Below, piece by piece: positions 1-10,600 of a stretch of DNA of 64,000 nt. The notes beneath the pieces are model-generated. The model searched no databases, was not told the origin of the DNA, and saw nothing but the letters and a program-made list of their open reading frames with translations. A program made the translations under genes and the position numbers. Source of the DNA: Myxococcaceae bacterium JPH2. Lineage in GTDB: Bacteria; Myxococcota; Myxococcia; Myxococcales; Myxococcaceae. The first letter of the stretch is position 1, and every line of letters starts with the position of its first letter. The DNA lies in assembly GCA_016458225.1 (NCBI GenBank), contig JAEMGR010000001.1:806001-870000 (forward strand), written 5' to 3'.

Positions 1-140
1 TGACGTGGAGCGAGCCCCTCAGGCTCGACCTCACCTGGGAGAAAGAAGGCGTCGAGCACCACACCTTCTTCCACTTCCCTCGGACCGACGACGCGAACGC
101 GCCGCGCTGCCTGCCCGGCGTGGAGCGCCCAGCCGGGTGA
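1..140 (+). CDS. 3' end of an unrecognised protein (partial)
   Basis: The frame that begins at position 3 is open from the window edge to a TGA at 138-140 and gives 45 C-terminal residues ending ...LPGVERPAG. It contains an aromatic, acidic patch (HHTFFHFPRTDD). The stop lies one base before the stop codon of the convergent oxidoreductase gene, which is the tight tail-to-tail packing seen elsewhere in this window. Too little is visible to name a family; the start and most of the gene lie outside the window. Confidence 0.5.
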   Translation, partial: TWSEPLRLDLTWEKEGVEHHTFFHFPRTDDANAPRCLPGVERPAG

Positions 141-141
141 T

Positions 142-1401
142 TCACGCGCGGCCGCGCAGCATGCCGTCCCAGTACAGCCGAGGCAGGCCGTACTTCTTGA
201 GCCAATACATGTCCCGCCGCTCCTTCAGCGTGTCGAGGAATGGGATGCTGGGCGCGGGCTTGCCGTCGTAGTCGAACTCGGCGAGCAGCAGCTTTCCATA
301 CGCGGTCACCAGCGGGCAGGAGGCGTAGCCGTCGTAGCGCGCGGTGGGCGTCTGACCTCGCATCACCGCGCACAGGTTCTCCACCAGCACCGGAGCCTGG
401 GCGCGAATGGCCGCGCCCGTGCGCGAGGTGGGCAAATCACTCGCGTCCCCGAGCGCGAAGACATTCGGGTGGTCGGGGTGCTGGAGCGTGTGCTTGTCCG
501 CCTTCACCCAGCCCGCGTTCGGCCCGCTCGCGTGCGACAGCGGGCTCTGCTTGATGAAGTCCGGCGCGCTCTGCGGCGGGGTGACGTGCATCATGTCGTA
601 GGGAATCGTCACCTGCTCGGTGCCCGCGTCGGTGGTCGCCGCGAAGACGGCCTCGCGCGAGTCGGGGCGAATCTCCACGAGGTTGTGGCAGAAGCGCGTC
701 TCGATGCCGTAGCGCTTCACCACGCCGTCCAGCACCTCCGCGAAGGGCTTCACGCCGAAGATGGCCTTGCCCGCCGAGCCGAAGACGACGCGTGAGCGGC
801 CCGCCAGCCCCGTGCGCCGCAGGTGGTCCGCCACCAGGTACATGATCTTCTGGGGAGCCCCCGCGCACTTCACGGGCCCCGCGGGATGGGTGAACAGGGC
901 CGTGCCGCCCTTGAACGCACGGACCATCTCCCAGGTCTTCGGCGCGAGCCGGAAGTCGTAGTTGCTGGAGACATACGGCGTCTCCAACGCCTCGCGCAGG
1001 CCGCGGACCTTGTCCCAGTCGAGCTGGATGCCCGGCGCCACCACGAGGAAGTCATAGGACAGACACAGCCCGCCGCGCGTGCGCACCTGATGGCGAGCCG
1101 GATCCATCTCGGCGGCCCAGTCCTGAATCCAGCGCGTCCCCTTGGGGATGTAGTCCGCCTGAGGCCGAACGGTGCTCGCGATGTCCGCGGCCCCTCCACC
1201 CACGAGCGTCCACAACGGCTGATAGTAGTGATGAGTCGAAGGCTCGATGATGGCCACGCCGTCCACTCCGGCGCGCTTCAGTCGCGCGGCGACCGTGATG
1301 CCCGCGGTGCCGCCTCCCACGATGAGCACCCGGTGATGCTCCGCGCCGGGAGCGACCGAGAGGGATGAGGACTTCGCGGGCGAGTGCTGGAGTGTGGACA
1401 C
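142..1401 (-). CDS. sqr: Sulfide:quinone oxidoreductase, type II (FAD-dependent)
   Basis: 419 residues from a GTG start with a good AAGGAG about 8 bases upstream; the frame stays open far upstream, but that part is only antisense to the methyltransferase gene. An N-terminal Rossmann motif GGGTAG (residues 29-34) binds FAD. The motif PVKCAGAPQKI (Cys near residue 177) and a second Cys in YASCPLVTAYGK (near 362) are the paired redox cysteines of type II (mitochondrial-like) SQR, and FALGDAS near the C-terminus is the second FAD contact. Family knowledge: the enzyme oxidises sulfide to persulfide or polysulfide and passes electrons to quinone at the membrane face. No rhodanese or persulfide dioxygenase lies beside it, so the role here (detoxification rather than energy) is inference. 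Confidence 0.88.
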   Translation of the reverse strand: MSTLQHSPAKSSSLSVAPGAEHHRVLIVGGGTAGITVAARLKRAGVDGVAIIEPSTHHYYQPLWTLVGGGAADIASTVRPQADYIPKGTRWIQDWAAEMDPARHQVRTRGGLCLSYDFLVVAPGIQLDWDKVRGLREALETPYVSSNYDFRLAPKTWEMVRAFKGGTALFTHPAGPVKCAGAPQKIMYLVADHLRRTGLAGRSRVVFGSAGKAIFGVKPFAEVLDGVVKRYGIETRFCHNLVEIRPDSREAVFAATTDAGTEQVTIPYDMMHVTPPQSAPDFIKQSPLSHASGPNAGWVKADKHTLQHPDHPNVFALGDASDLPTSRTGAAIRAQAPVLVENLCAVMRGQTPTARYDGYASCPLVTAYGKLLLAEFDYDGKPAPSIPFLDTLKERRDMYWLKKYGLPRLYWDGMLRGRA

Positions 1402-1650
1402 GTTGGCTCCTTGCCTGACGAGACAGGGCGCACCTCGGGAATGACGGCGCCTTGCCGTTCCTGGAAATGCACCTCGGTGGGAAGTGAGAGCCTGGTGGCG
1501 TGGCAAAGGATTCACACCATTCGCGCGCGCCCGGTCACTCTCCAGGCCAGCGGGCCTCGACACCCTTCCCCGGGCGCCCTTGAACCTCCATGCTTCTTCA
1601 AGCGCCTCCGCGCCCAGTCCACACACGCGCGGACCGAACGAGGTCGACCC

Positions 1651-2274
1651 ATGGCCGAGCAACGCCCGGATGCAGCCACGCAGTGGAACGCCCGCTTCAG
1701 CGGCGAGACGTATGTCTATGGCACGCAGCCCAATGACTTCCTCGCACAGATGGCCTCGCGCCTGCCCACGCGGGCGCGGGTGCTGAGCCTGGCCGAGGGC
1801 GAGGGCCGCAACGCGGTGCACCTCGCCTCGCTTGGCCATGACGTCACCGCGGTGGACGCGTCCCGCGTGGGGCTCGACAAGGCCCAGAAGCTGGCCGCCG
1901 AGCGCGGCGTCACGCTGCACACCGTGGTGAGCGACCTGGCGGACTTCACCGTCGAGCCGATGACCTGGGACGCGGGCATCCTCATCTTCTGCCATCTGCC
2001 GCCCGCGCTGCGCCGCGCGACGCACCAAGCCCTCGCGCGGGGACTGAAGCCCGGAGGCATCATCCTCCTGGAGGCATACACGCCCGAGCAGCTCACCTTT
2101 CGCACCGGCGGGCCGCCCGTGCGGGAGCTGCTGTACACCGCCGAGGAGCTGCGCGAGGACTTCGCCGGGCTGGAGCTGCCCGTGCTCCGCGAAGTGACGC
2201 GCGAGGTGCGCGAGGGCACGCTCCACACCGGCACCGCCGCCGTGGTCCAGCTCGTCGCGCGCAAGCCCGCCTGA
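1651..2274 (+). CDS. Class I SAM-dependent methyltransferase, TehB-like
   Basis: 207 residues starting at ATG 1651 (MAEQRPDAAT), with a weak GAGG-like site a few bases upstream; the frame is open further upstream but only across the intergenic region. Motif I is a variant, LSLAEGEGRNAVHLA (residues 45-60), followed by an acidic motif II (VTAVDAS) and a hydrophobic post-motif block ending in LKPGGIILLEAYTPEQL. The N-terminal WNARFSGETYVYGTQPNDFL matches the small TehB/thiol-methyltransferase-like proteins of about 200 residues. The substrate cannot be told from the sequence. It is transcribed divergently from the quinone oxidoreductase with about 250 bp between the starts, so the two may share control, but no operator was seen. 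Confidence 0.8.
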   Translation: MAEQRPDAATQWNARFSGETYVYGTQPNDFLAQMASRLPTRARVLSLAEGEGRNAVHLASLGHDVTAVDASRVGLDKAQKLAAERGVTLHTVVSDLADFTVEPMTWDAGILIFCHLPPALRRATHQALARGLKPGGIILLEAYTPEQLTFRTGGPPVRELLYTAEELREDFAGLELPVLREVTREVREGTLHTGTAAVVQLVARKPA

Positions 2275-2330
2275 GGGCACCCAGGCTGGCGGAGCGAGGG
2301 CATTGATGGTGGTATCCGTGCCCCTTCTCG

Positions 2331-4400
2331 ATGAGCACTCCCTCCGACCCCGGCTCCGCCCCTTCTCGAACGAAGCTCGACGTGGTGCTGCTCGCGGCGC
2401 TGGTCGTCTGGGGGCTCGCGCAGCTCGCGCCGCATCTGGCCCATCCCGCCATCTACAACTGGGATGAGGCGATGCATCAGGCCGCCGCGCGCGGCACGCT
2501 CGACACGTTCTTCACGCCGCACATCTACAAGGACCCGCTCTACCCGAGCGATCCGCGCCACTGGTGGGCGGCCCACGTCTGGATGCACAAGCCCACGGGC
2601 CCGTTCTGGTTCGCGGCGATGATGATGCGGGTCATCGGCGTGACGCCGCTGGCGCTGCGGCTCGCGTCGCTGCTGGGGCATCTGGCGGCGGCGGTCTCGC
2701 TGTACCTCATCGCGCGGCGGCCCGCGGGACGGACCTGGGCGCTGGTGGGCGCGGCGGCCTTCCTCGCGCTCCCCTTCGGCTGGCAGCTCGTGCAGGGCCG
2801 CTTCTTCGGGGACGTGACGGACTGCACCCTCGCGGGCTGCAACGCCGTGGCGACGGCGCTCCTCTTCCACGCCACGCGGGAGAAGTCCTGGCGCTGGGGA
2901 CTCGCGGCGGGCGTCGTGGTGGGGCTGGGCTTCCTGTGCAAGACGGGCCTGGCGCTCACGCCACTGGGCGTGGCGGTCTCGCTGTGGGTGCTCGGCCGGC
3001 TCCGCTTCTGCGAGGGACCTCGGCTCGGCACAGTGGTGGCGATGCTCGCCGCGGCCTGGGTGGTGGCGGCGCCGTGGAGCTTCTATTCCGCGTGGAAGTG
3101 GCCCGAGCTTCACGCGCTCGAATCCCGCGTGACGCGCGCGCACCTCTTCGACGACCCGTCGGTGGACGTGGGCCCCTGGCGCCGTCCTCTCGACGCCATC
3201 ATCAACGAGGTCAACACCACGAGCTTCCAGCCCATCCCAGGCGTGGTGCTCCTGCTGGCCTATTGCGCGCTGCTGGTGCGCGCCGTCCGGCGGCGTGAGC
3301 TGGAGGTCGTGGGACTCTCGCTGTGGGTGGGCGCGACCTGGCTCGTGCTCTCCCTGGGCGCGGTAAAGGTGCCCGCCATCGCCTGGGGCGCGGTGCCCGG
3401 CGCGCTCGCGGCCCTGGTCATCATCGGCTCGGATGCCAGACGTCAGCCGGTGGTCGCCGCCCTCCTCGCGGGAGGGCTCGCGACCCCGTGGGCCATCCGC
3501 CACCTGCCCGTCCTCACGCGCATCCGAGAGATGATCCCCGTCTCACCTCGGCTGGAACAGACCCGCACGTGGCCGGGGCTCGCCGAGGGCCTGATGTTGG
3601 CCTCCGCCGCGGCGGCGCTCGGCCTGGTCATCTGGCTGCTGTCGCGCAAGTCCCCGTGGCTGACGGCCGTCGTCGGCATCCCGGCCTCGGCGTTCCTCGC
3701 GTGGCAATTGCTCATCGACGTGCCGAGGGAGAAGGCGCGCTATCAGGACGCGCACGCGCAGGAGCTGTATGTGAGTTCCTCGCGCGAGGTCGGGCTCGCG
3801 CTGTCCAAGGCCACGCCCGCGCGCAGCGTCCTCTTCGAGGCGGTGGAGATGGATCCACCGCTCACCTTCGAGACGCTGAGCCTCATGTTCTGGAGCGGGC
3901 GCATGGCCTATCGCGTGCCGCCGGACGTCCCGCTCGCGCGCTCGCGTGGCTACCACCCCTACCTCGTCTCACCTCTCGCGGAGCCGTACGCGCCCGTGCC
4001 TGGCGTCCCCGCCCACGCGGCGATGCGTGCCTATGACCTGGAGGAGCCGCGCCCCACGCCCCCCGCGCTGCCGGAAGGCGTGACCCCGCTGTCCCTTCGC
4101 GAGGGGAACCTGGAGGTGCTTGGCTATGCGGCGGGCGACGCGGGCGGCGGCCAGGACCGCTATGCCTTCTATGTCCGCGTGCTTGGCCCAGCCCAGACAT
4201 TGCGCGTCACTTTCCATTCTTCGGAGGATGGAATTGAGGAGCGCGAGCTGCCCCTCTCCGCCTCGCTGCGCCAGCCGCCCGCCCTCTTTGCCGCGAGCTG
4301 GTTCATCCTGTCCACGGTGGGGCCTCGCCTCTCTCAGCTCACCTATCTGGAGCTGGGCAGCGTTGGCCAGCGCGTGGCCGTCCCTCCCGCCGCTCCCTGA
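2331..4400 (+). CDS. GT39/ArnT-like integral membrane glycosyltransferase
   Basis: 689 residues with about ten hydrophobic membrane segments in the first two thirds and a soluble C-terminal third. The first periplasmic loop carries YNWDEAMH followed by a KDPLYPSDP stretch and KPTGPFW, the arrangement of the PMT/ArnT (GT39/GT83) superfamily, whose catalytic acidic pair sits just after the first membrane helix. Such enzymes move a sugar from a polyprenyl-phosphate donor to lipid or protein on the outer face of the inner membrane. No lipid A or protein O-mannosylation gene is adjacent, so donor and acceptor are unknown. The ATG at 2331 has no strong ribosome site. Residues after about 460 have no recognised domain. 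Confidence 0.78.
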   Translation: MSTPSDPGSAPSRTKLDVVLLAALVVWGLAQLAPHLAHPAIYNWDEAMHQAAARGTLDTFFTPHIYKDPLYPSDPRHWWAAHVWMHKPTGPFWFAAMMMRVIGVTPLALRLASLLGHLAAAVSLYLIARRPAGRTWALVGAAAFLALPFGWQLVQGRFFGDVTDCTLAGCNAVATALLFHATREKSWRWGLAAGVVVGLGFLCKTGLALTPLGVAVSLWVLGRLRFCEGPRLGTVVAMLAAAWVVAAPWSFYSAWKWPELHALESRVTRAHLFDDPSVDVGPWRRPLDAIINEVNTTSFQPIPGVVLLLAYCALLVRAVRRRELEVVGLSLWVGATWLVLSLGAVKVPAIAWGAVPGALAALVIIGSDARRQPVVAALLAGGLATPWAIRHLPVLTRIREMIPVSPRLEQTRTWPGLAEGLMLASAAAALGLVIWLLSRKSPWLTAVVGIPASAFLAWQLLIDVPREKARYQDAHAQELYVSSSREVGLALSKATPARSVLFEAVEMDPPLTFETLSLMFWSGRMAYRVPPDVPLARSRGYHPYLVSPLAEPYAPVPGVPAHAAMRAYDLEEPRPTPPALPEGVTPLSLREGNLEVLGYAAGDAGGGQDRYAFYVRVLGPAQTLRVTFHSSEDGIEERELPLSASLRQPPALFAASWFILSTVGPRLSQLTYLELGSVGQRVAVPPAAP

Positions 4401-4541
4401 GCGGCGCGCCCCGCCCTTTCGCATGCGCTGAGAGTCTGGCCATGGCTGCCTTTGGCCCGCCATGTCAGACCACGTTCTACACTCCGCGTCGCATTCGGGT
4501 TTTCAGGCCATCTCGGCCAGTCCCGACGACGAGGAGAAACC

Positions 4542-7532
4542 ATGCGTCGAAGTCTGATGTGCGCAGTCCTGGGCGCGCTCATGTTCGCGAGCGCGTGCGA
4601 CCGCGGAGAGGAAGCCCCGGTCCCTGAACCCTCGACCCGCGCGGAAGTGCCCCTGCTCACGCAGGGAGAGACTCGCCAGGAGTTGTCAGGCATTTCGGGC
4701 GGAGAGACCGTCTTCGGGCTGGAGGTGCCCACCGGACAGTCCAAGCTGACCGTCACGCTGGCGAACGCGACCAACGTGGACCTGTATGTGAAATACGGGG
4801 CCCAGCCCACGCTGACCAGCTACACGTGCCGCTCCAAGACGACCACCGCCACCGAGCAGTGCGTCATCACCGCGCCCGCCGCGGGCATGTGGTTCATCAC
4901 CGTGCGAGGCACCGCCGCCTTCACTGGCGTCACCCTCACGGCGGTCACCACGCCCGCGCCTGACCCGAGCGTGATGGCCCTCACCTCGGCCCAGCCGGTG
5001 ACGGGCATCGCGGTCCCCGCCGAGGAGACGCGCTACTACACCCTCGAGGTTCCCGCCGGGCAGGGCCGAGTCGCCTTCGAACTCACGGGCGGCACGGGCG
5101 ACGCGGTGCTCCTGGCCAACTTCGCCAACAAGCCCTGGCCGCTGTCCGCGGACTGCACTGGAAACCTGCGCTCGGGGACCGCGAGCTGCGTCGTCAATCA
5201 GCCTCGCGCCGGCACCTGGTACGTGGCGGTCCAGGCCAAGAGCGCGCTTGCCAACTACAAGGTCCAGGGCACCTACACGCCCAGCGCGGAGACGGCGGAG
5301 GTCGTCCTGGCGGATGGGCAGTGGACGCCCTTCGCCAGCACGCCCACCCAGGACGCGATGTTCCGCGTCGACGTGCCCGCGGACCAGGTGGGGCTGACGA
5401 TGGAGCTGTCCGGCACACCTGACGTGGCGGATGTCTATGTCAAGACCAAGGGTCGCCCGACGCCCACGGACGCCCGCTACTGCTCGGGCAGCACAGCCAG
5501 CAGCTGTTTCTATTCCACGCCGGAGCCCGGCCCTTGGTACGTGCGCGTGCGCGCGAACGCGACCGCCGCGGACACGCGCGTGCGCGCCACGCTGGCGCCC
5601 ATCGCGCCCCTGGCATCGGGCGCAACGCAGACGCTGACGGCGGTGCCCCAGGCCCGCACGCTGTACTACCGGCTCGACGTCCCGGCGGATGCGAAGGGCC
5701 TGACGGTCACCACCACCCTCGGCACGGCGGTGAGCATGGCCCTGCGCTACGGCTCGTGGTCCGCCTCCCCGTTGTCCACGTGCAGCCAGAATCGCTGCAC
5801 CGTCACGAAGCCCCAGGCCGGTGCGTGGTTCATCACGCTCAACGTCGCCGCGAACACCCAGGCCACCCTGCTCGCCGCCATGGAGCGCAGTGACCTGGCG
5901 ACCACGGACCTGGTCGACACCGCGCCGGTGAGTCTGTCCGTGCCCGCCGACACGCGTCAGTACTTCCGGTTCGAGGTCCCGCCGGGCAGTGAGCAGGTTG
6001 TCTTCGACCTGTATGCCCGCCTCCCCGCGCCCGCCATCGCGTCGATGTATGTCCAATACGGACGCGAGCCGACCACGTTCGACGCCGCGTGCTACGCCAA
6101 CTACGGGTCACCGACCGAGTCGCGCCGCTGTGGCTTCGCGCGCCCCGCCGCGGGGACGTGGTACGCGATGGTCACCGCGCCCGTGCCCATGACGGCCGTG
6201 GTGCGCGCCACCACCGCCCAGCCCTATCCCTTGTTCAGCGGCTGGGTGGAGCCTGCCTATTCAGGGACCCAGAACTCGACGCGCCTGTGGACCGTGGATG
6301 TCCCCGCGGGCACCAGCGATCTGCTCGTGCAGCTCTCCGAGGTGATGAACGGCTGGGACGTCTGGAGCCAGGGCGACGTGGCGCTCCTGGTGAAGAGAGA
6401 GGGCATCCCCAACTCGGCGGACTTCGACTGCAAGTCGGACGTGCCGGACGCGCCCATGGAGTCCTGCGCCATTTCGAATCCTCAACCCGGCCGCTGGTAC
6501 ATCCTCGCCCGCGGCAAGACGGACTTCTCCAACGTGCGTCTCCAGGCCACGACCTCGGCCACTCCCGGCGAAGGCGTGGAGGCGCTGGAGAATGGCGTGG
6601 CGCGCGTGAACCTCACCGGCAAGGTGGGCGCCTATCGTCTGTACAAGCTGGAGGTGCCGGCCGGGCAGCAGCGCCTGGAGTTCGATGTCTCGGGCGGCAC
6701 GGGCTCGCTGGACCTGTATGTCCAATCCGGCACGCGCCCCACGCCCACCAACGCCGTGTGCCACGCGGCCCCGGCCACCACGGGTGAGCGCTGTGTCATC
6801 GACCAACCCCAGGCGGGCACCTGGTTCGCGCTCGTCCGCGCGGCCTCGGACTTCAACGGCGTCTACCTCACTGGGCGCCATGGCCGGGACACGGACGCCG
6901 CGCCGCTCACGCCGCACACCCCCGTTCCCAACCTCACGGCGGAGGGCACGATTCCTCGCCTCTTCGCCATGGACATCCCGGCCGGACGCACGCAGCTGCG
7001 CGTCCACGTCGCCGGCACCTTGCAGGACGCGGAGGTGCGCGTGAAGCGCGCCGCCATTCCCACGCTGGCGGATACGCGTTGCACGTATGGCTACAGCAGC
7101 CAGTCCATGGACTGCGTTGTCTCGGCGCCGGCCGCGGGCACCTGGTACGTGCTGCTGACGGGCAAGTACCGCGGCGCGACCCTCACGGGGATGGATCAAC
7201 TCACCCAGGCGGCGTCCGGCATCGAGCCCATCCTGATGGACTCGCGCAATCGTGTCCCTCCGGGGACAGGCTCGCACTACTACGTCGTGTCGGTGCCCAC
7301 CGGGGCCACGCTCCTCGAAGTGTCGACCGTGGGCCTCCCGAAGGTCACCACGGGAGCGACCAACCTCTCCGTGCGCCGAGGCGACGCGCCGGTCTCCACC
7401 TATGACTGCAGCTCGACCATCTCCGGCTCCGAAGACTCCTGCACGTTCACCAATCCCCAAGCGGGGCTCTGGTACTTCGACGTCTACGGCAAGGATTCCA
7501 GCCCCGTCGAGCTGCGGGTGACCCATGAGTAG
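4542..7532 (+). CDS. PPC-repeat lipoprotein (nine repeats)
   Basis: 996 residues. The ATG at 4542 follows GAGGAG and begins a lipoprotein signal (MRRSLMCAVLGALMFASAC, Cys19). The rest is nine tandem beta-rich units of about 100 residues. Each has a YxLEVPAGQ..L.F strand, a GTGDxDLYVxxGxxPT stretch, a pair of Cys and a closing PxAGTWYVxVxG; closing motifs visible in order are MWFITV, TWYVAV, PWYVRV, AWFITL, TWYAMV, RWYILA, TWFALV, TWYVLL and LWYFDV. This is the PPC (pre-peptidase C-terminal) fold, normally one or two copies appended to secreted peptidases. No peptidase or other catalytic domain is present. An Asp follows the lipidated Cys. Probably a cell-surface or periplasmic binding protein; it heads a two-gene unit with its larger paralogue. 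Confidence 0.82.
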   Translation: MRRSLMCAVLGALMFASACDRGEEAPVPEPSTRAEVPLLTQGETRQELSGISGGETVFGLEVPTGQSKLTVTLANATNVDLYVKYGAQPTLTSYTCRSKTTTATEQCVITAPAAGMWFITVRGTAAFTGVTLTAVTTPAPDPSVMALTSAQPVTGIAVPAEETRYYTLEVPAGQGRVAFELTGGTGDAVLLANFANKPWPLSADCTGNLRSGTASCVVNQPRAGTWYVAVQAKSALANYKVQGTYTPSAETAEVVLADGQWTPFASTPTQDAMFRVDVPADQVGLTMELSGTPDVADVYVKTKGRPTPTDARYCSGSTASSCFYSTPEPGPWYVRVRANATAADTRVRATLAPIAPLASGATQTLTAVPQARTLYYRLDVPADAKGLTVTTTLGTAVSMALRYGSWSASPLSTCSQNRCTVTKPQAGAWFITLNVAANTQATLLAAMERSDLATTDLVDTAPVSLSVPADTRQYFRFEVPPGSEQVVFDLYARLPAPAIASMYVQYGREPTTFDAACYANYGSPTESRRCGFARPAAGTWYAMVTAPVPMTAVVRATTAQPYPLFSGWVEPAYSGTQNSTRLWTVDVPAGTSDLLVQLSEVMNGWDVWSQGDVALLVKREGIPNSADFDCKSDVPDAPMESCAISNPQPGRWYILARGKTDFSNVRLQATTSATPGEGVEALENGVARVNLTGKVGAYRLYKLEVPAGQQRLEFDVSGGTGSLDLYVQSGTRPTPTNAVCHAAPATTGERCVIDQPQAGTWFALVRAASDFNGVYLTGRHGRDTDAAPLTPHTPVPNLTAEGTIPRLFAMDIPAGRTQLRVHVAGTLQDAEVRVKRAAIPTLADTRCTYGYSSQSMDCVVSAPAAGTWYVLLTGKYRGATLTGMDQLTQAASGIEPILMDSRNRVPPGTGSHYYVVSVPTGATLLEVSTVGLPKVTTGATNLSVRRGDAPVSTYDCSSTISGSEDSCTFTNPQAGLWYFDVYGKDSSPVELRVTHE

Positions 7533-7617
7533 CCCCGCCCGTGCCGCTGCTCCCCTGCGTTCTCTTTCCCTCTCCACACGCGCCGGCGCGACTCCGCCCC
7601 GGCACGAGGATGGCGTC

Positions 7618-10600
7618 ATGTCTTCGCGGTCCTGGGTCGTCTGGTTTGGATGTCTGCTCGGGCTGTGCCTGAGCGCATGCGGTCCCGCCGCGAGCCGCCC
7701 GGCTCCGGCGCAAGAAACCCCTGGCAAGGCCATCGGCGGCGCCACACTCACGGCCGTCGCGCTGACGGCGGGGCAGGCCACCTCCGTGTCGGGCGCGAAG
7801 GACGAGCAGAAGCTGTTCACGCTCACGGTGCCGCCCGGTCAGAAGGTCCTCAACTTCAAGACGTCTGGCGGCACGGGAGACGCGGACATCTTCGTGCAGT
7901 TCGGCGCGGAGCCTACCACCACGTCCTACCGGTGCGCGTCCACGGCCGCTGGCAGCACGGAGCTGTGCGCCATCGACAACCCCGAGGCGGGCACGTGGTA
8001 CGTGATGGTCCGAGGCTACGCCGCCTTCGCCACCGTCTCGCTGCTCGGCGAGTACGCCCCGCTGGCGAACGTGCTCGGCAGCGGACAGTTCGTCACGGTG
8101 AGCGGCACGACCGGGAGCCAGCGCTACTGGACCGTGTCGGTGCCCGCGGGCCAGACGGCCTTGCATGTGCGAACGATGGGCGGCTCGGGCAACCCGGACC
8201 TGTATGTCTCGTTCGGCACGCCTCCGACGACCACCGCGGCCGCGTGCACCTCCGCGCAATGGGACTCGTCCATCGAGAGCTGCAACTTCACCAATCCCCA
8301 GGAGGGCACCTGGTACATCATGCTCCGCGGCGCCTCGGACTACACCAACGTGCGCGTCACCAGCAGCATGCAGGGCGCGGACGGAACGCCGGTGATGTTC
8401 CTGGGCAATGACCGGGTGGAGAGCCCGCTGAGCGCCAGCGTCAACGAGCTGCTCAACTACGCCATCGAGGTTCCGCCCGGGCAGACCGTGCTCCGCGTCC
8501 GCACGACGAGCGGCATGACCGAGAACTCCAACCTCTACGTGCGGTTCAACGAGCGCGCCACCACGACGACGTATGACTGCCTCTCCGAGCAGCCGTACGC
8601 CACCGACGAGTGCGTCATCAACAACCCGCAGGCGGGGACCTGGTACATCCAGCTGCACGCCAAGTCCGCCTTCAGCGCCGTCGCGCTCCAGGCGTACTAC
8701 GCGAATGGCGCGCTCGCGCCGCAAGCGCTGACACCCGGCAAGCCGTCCTCGGGGTTCACGCTGATGAACACCAGCGACACGCGCGTCTTCACGATGTCCG
8801 TCCCGCCCAACGCCGGGAAGCTGCGCGTCTCGGTGAACCGCGGCGACAATCAGGTTTCGCCGACGGTCTACCTTGCCTATGGCGCCCAGCCCGTTCCCAC
8901 CAACAGCAGCACCTATGCCTGCTCGTCCACCTCGAGCTGCGAGGTCAACGAGCCGCAAGCGGGCACCTGGTATGTGCTGGCCACCACGGCCTCCAGCATC
9001 CGGCTGAATGCCACGGTGCGCGTCTGGTACTCCGGTGAGGTGAGCGCGCCGGTGGAGCTGCTCAACGGTCAGGCGCTGAGCGGCATCTCCCCGTCCCCGG
9101 ATGACAACCGCTACTACACGTTCAACGTCCCCTCGGGTCAGCGCCGCCTGCGCTTCGACATGACGAGCAGCACGGGCCAGCCGTGGATCGCCATCCGCTC
9201 GGGCACGCGCCCCGTTCCCGCGGACACGTCCAACTACAATGACTGCCAGACCACGCTGTATGACGGGCGCACCAGCTGCGTGTTCGACCTGCCTGTCTCG
9301 GGCATCTGGTACGTGCGGATGCGAGCCACCAAGGAGGTCGCGGACTTCTTCGTCCGCGCCACCTCTTCCTCCATCGCGCCGGAGCTGCCCACGGAGCCGC
9401 TCACCGTCGGCCAGTGGGTGACGGACCTGTCCGGAACGTACATGGTGGATCGGTTCTACAGCTTCAGTGTGCCGGTGGGCATGCAGACCCTGAAGTTCGA
9501 GCCCCTGCCCGGCGATGGCAACGCCGCCTATCTGCTGCAGGCTGGCGCGAAGCCGCCCGCGACAGGAGGCAGCACCTGCACGAGCGCGTGTGAAATCACC
9601 GCGCCCGCCGCGGGCACCTGGTACGTGCGCGTTCGCGGTCGCGAGAACTACTCCGGCGCGGGCCTGCGGGTCTCCCTCCAGCAGTACCCCGAGCTGCCCA
9701 TGAACCAGTGGGTGGGCCCCCTGCCCTCCTCGCAGTACGGCTGGGGCAAGTTCTTCCGCGTCGAGGTGCCGAGCGGCCTGTCCGCGCTGACCCTGGAGGG
9801 CCGCCTCGGCAATGGCTCGGCGGCGACGCTCCAGATTCTGCGGGGCGCTCCCCCCACGTCGACCGTGGATTGCAACGTGGTTCAGCCGGACGGTGAGCGG
9901 CGCTGTGTCATCGCGAATCCCCAGGCAGGCACCTGGTTCCTCCAGGCCAGCAACTCGACGGCGAACACCACCGACGTCACGCTCCGGGCCAGCGCGGACC
10001 GACTGCCCGGCTCCACGTTGACGCTGGCGGACAACGTCCCGCTCGCGCTGACGGACTTCGCGGGGCGCTACCGCTACCTCACCCTGAACGTCCCCGCGGG
10101 ACAGACGCTGCTCACCGTGGACCTGCTCACGCAGCAGGACGCGGAGCTGTACGTGAAGCAGGGCAGCGCGCCCACCACGGCGAGCTACAAGTGCACGGCC
10201 ATCTCCACCCAGGCTCAGCCCGGCGCCTCGTGCGCGGTGCAGGCTCCGGCCTCGGGCCTCTGGTACGTGATGGTCAAGGCGGCGGATGGCTTCCAGGGCC
10301 GCGTGCGGGCCACCACCTCCACCACGCGCACGCTCACCTCGGGCGTGTCCGAGGTCTCCATCTCCGGAGCGCTGGGAGAGCAGCGCCTCTACCAGTTCGA
10401 CGTGGCCCCAGGCACGAGCGACCTCGCCTTCAACCTGCGCAACACGACGGGCACGGCCAACCTCTTCGTGCGCTACGGCACGCCGCCGGACAACACGACG
10501 TCCGACTGCACCGTGCAAGTGGTGGGGAAGGCCGAGGACACGTGTGCCTTCAGCCAGCCGCAGGCGGGCACGTGGTACGCGGCGGTCCGGTCCGTCTCCG

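Noticed and set aside
142-2280. A 712-residue minus-strand reading frame covering the oxidoreductase and the methyltransferase region
   Set aside because: Only the part from 1401 down carries the SQR family; the rest is antisense to the methyltransferase and is an effect of high GC.
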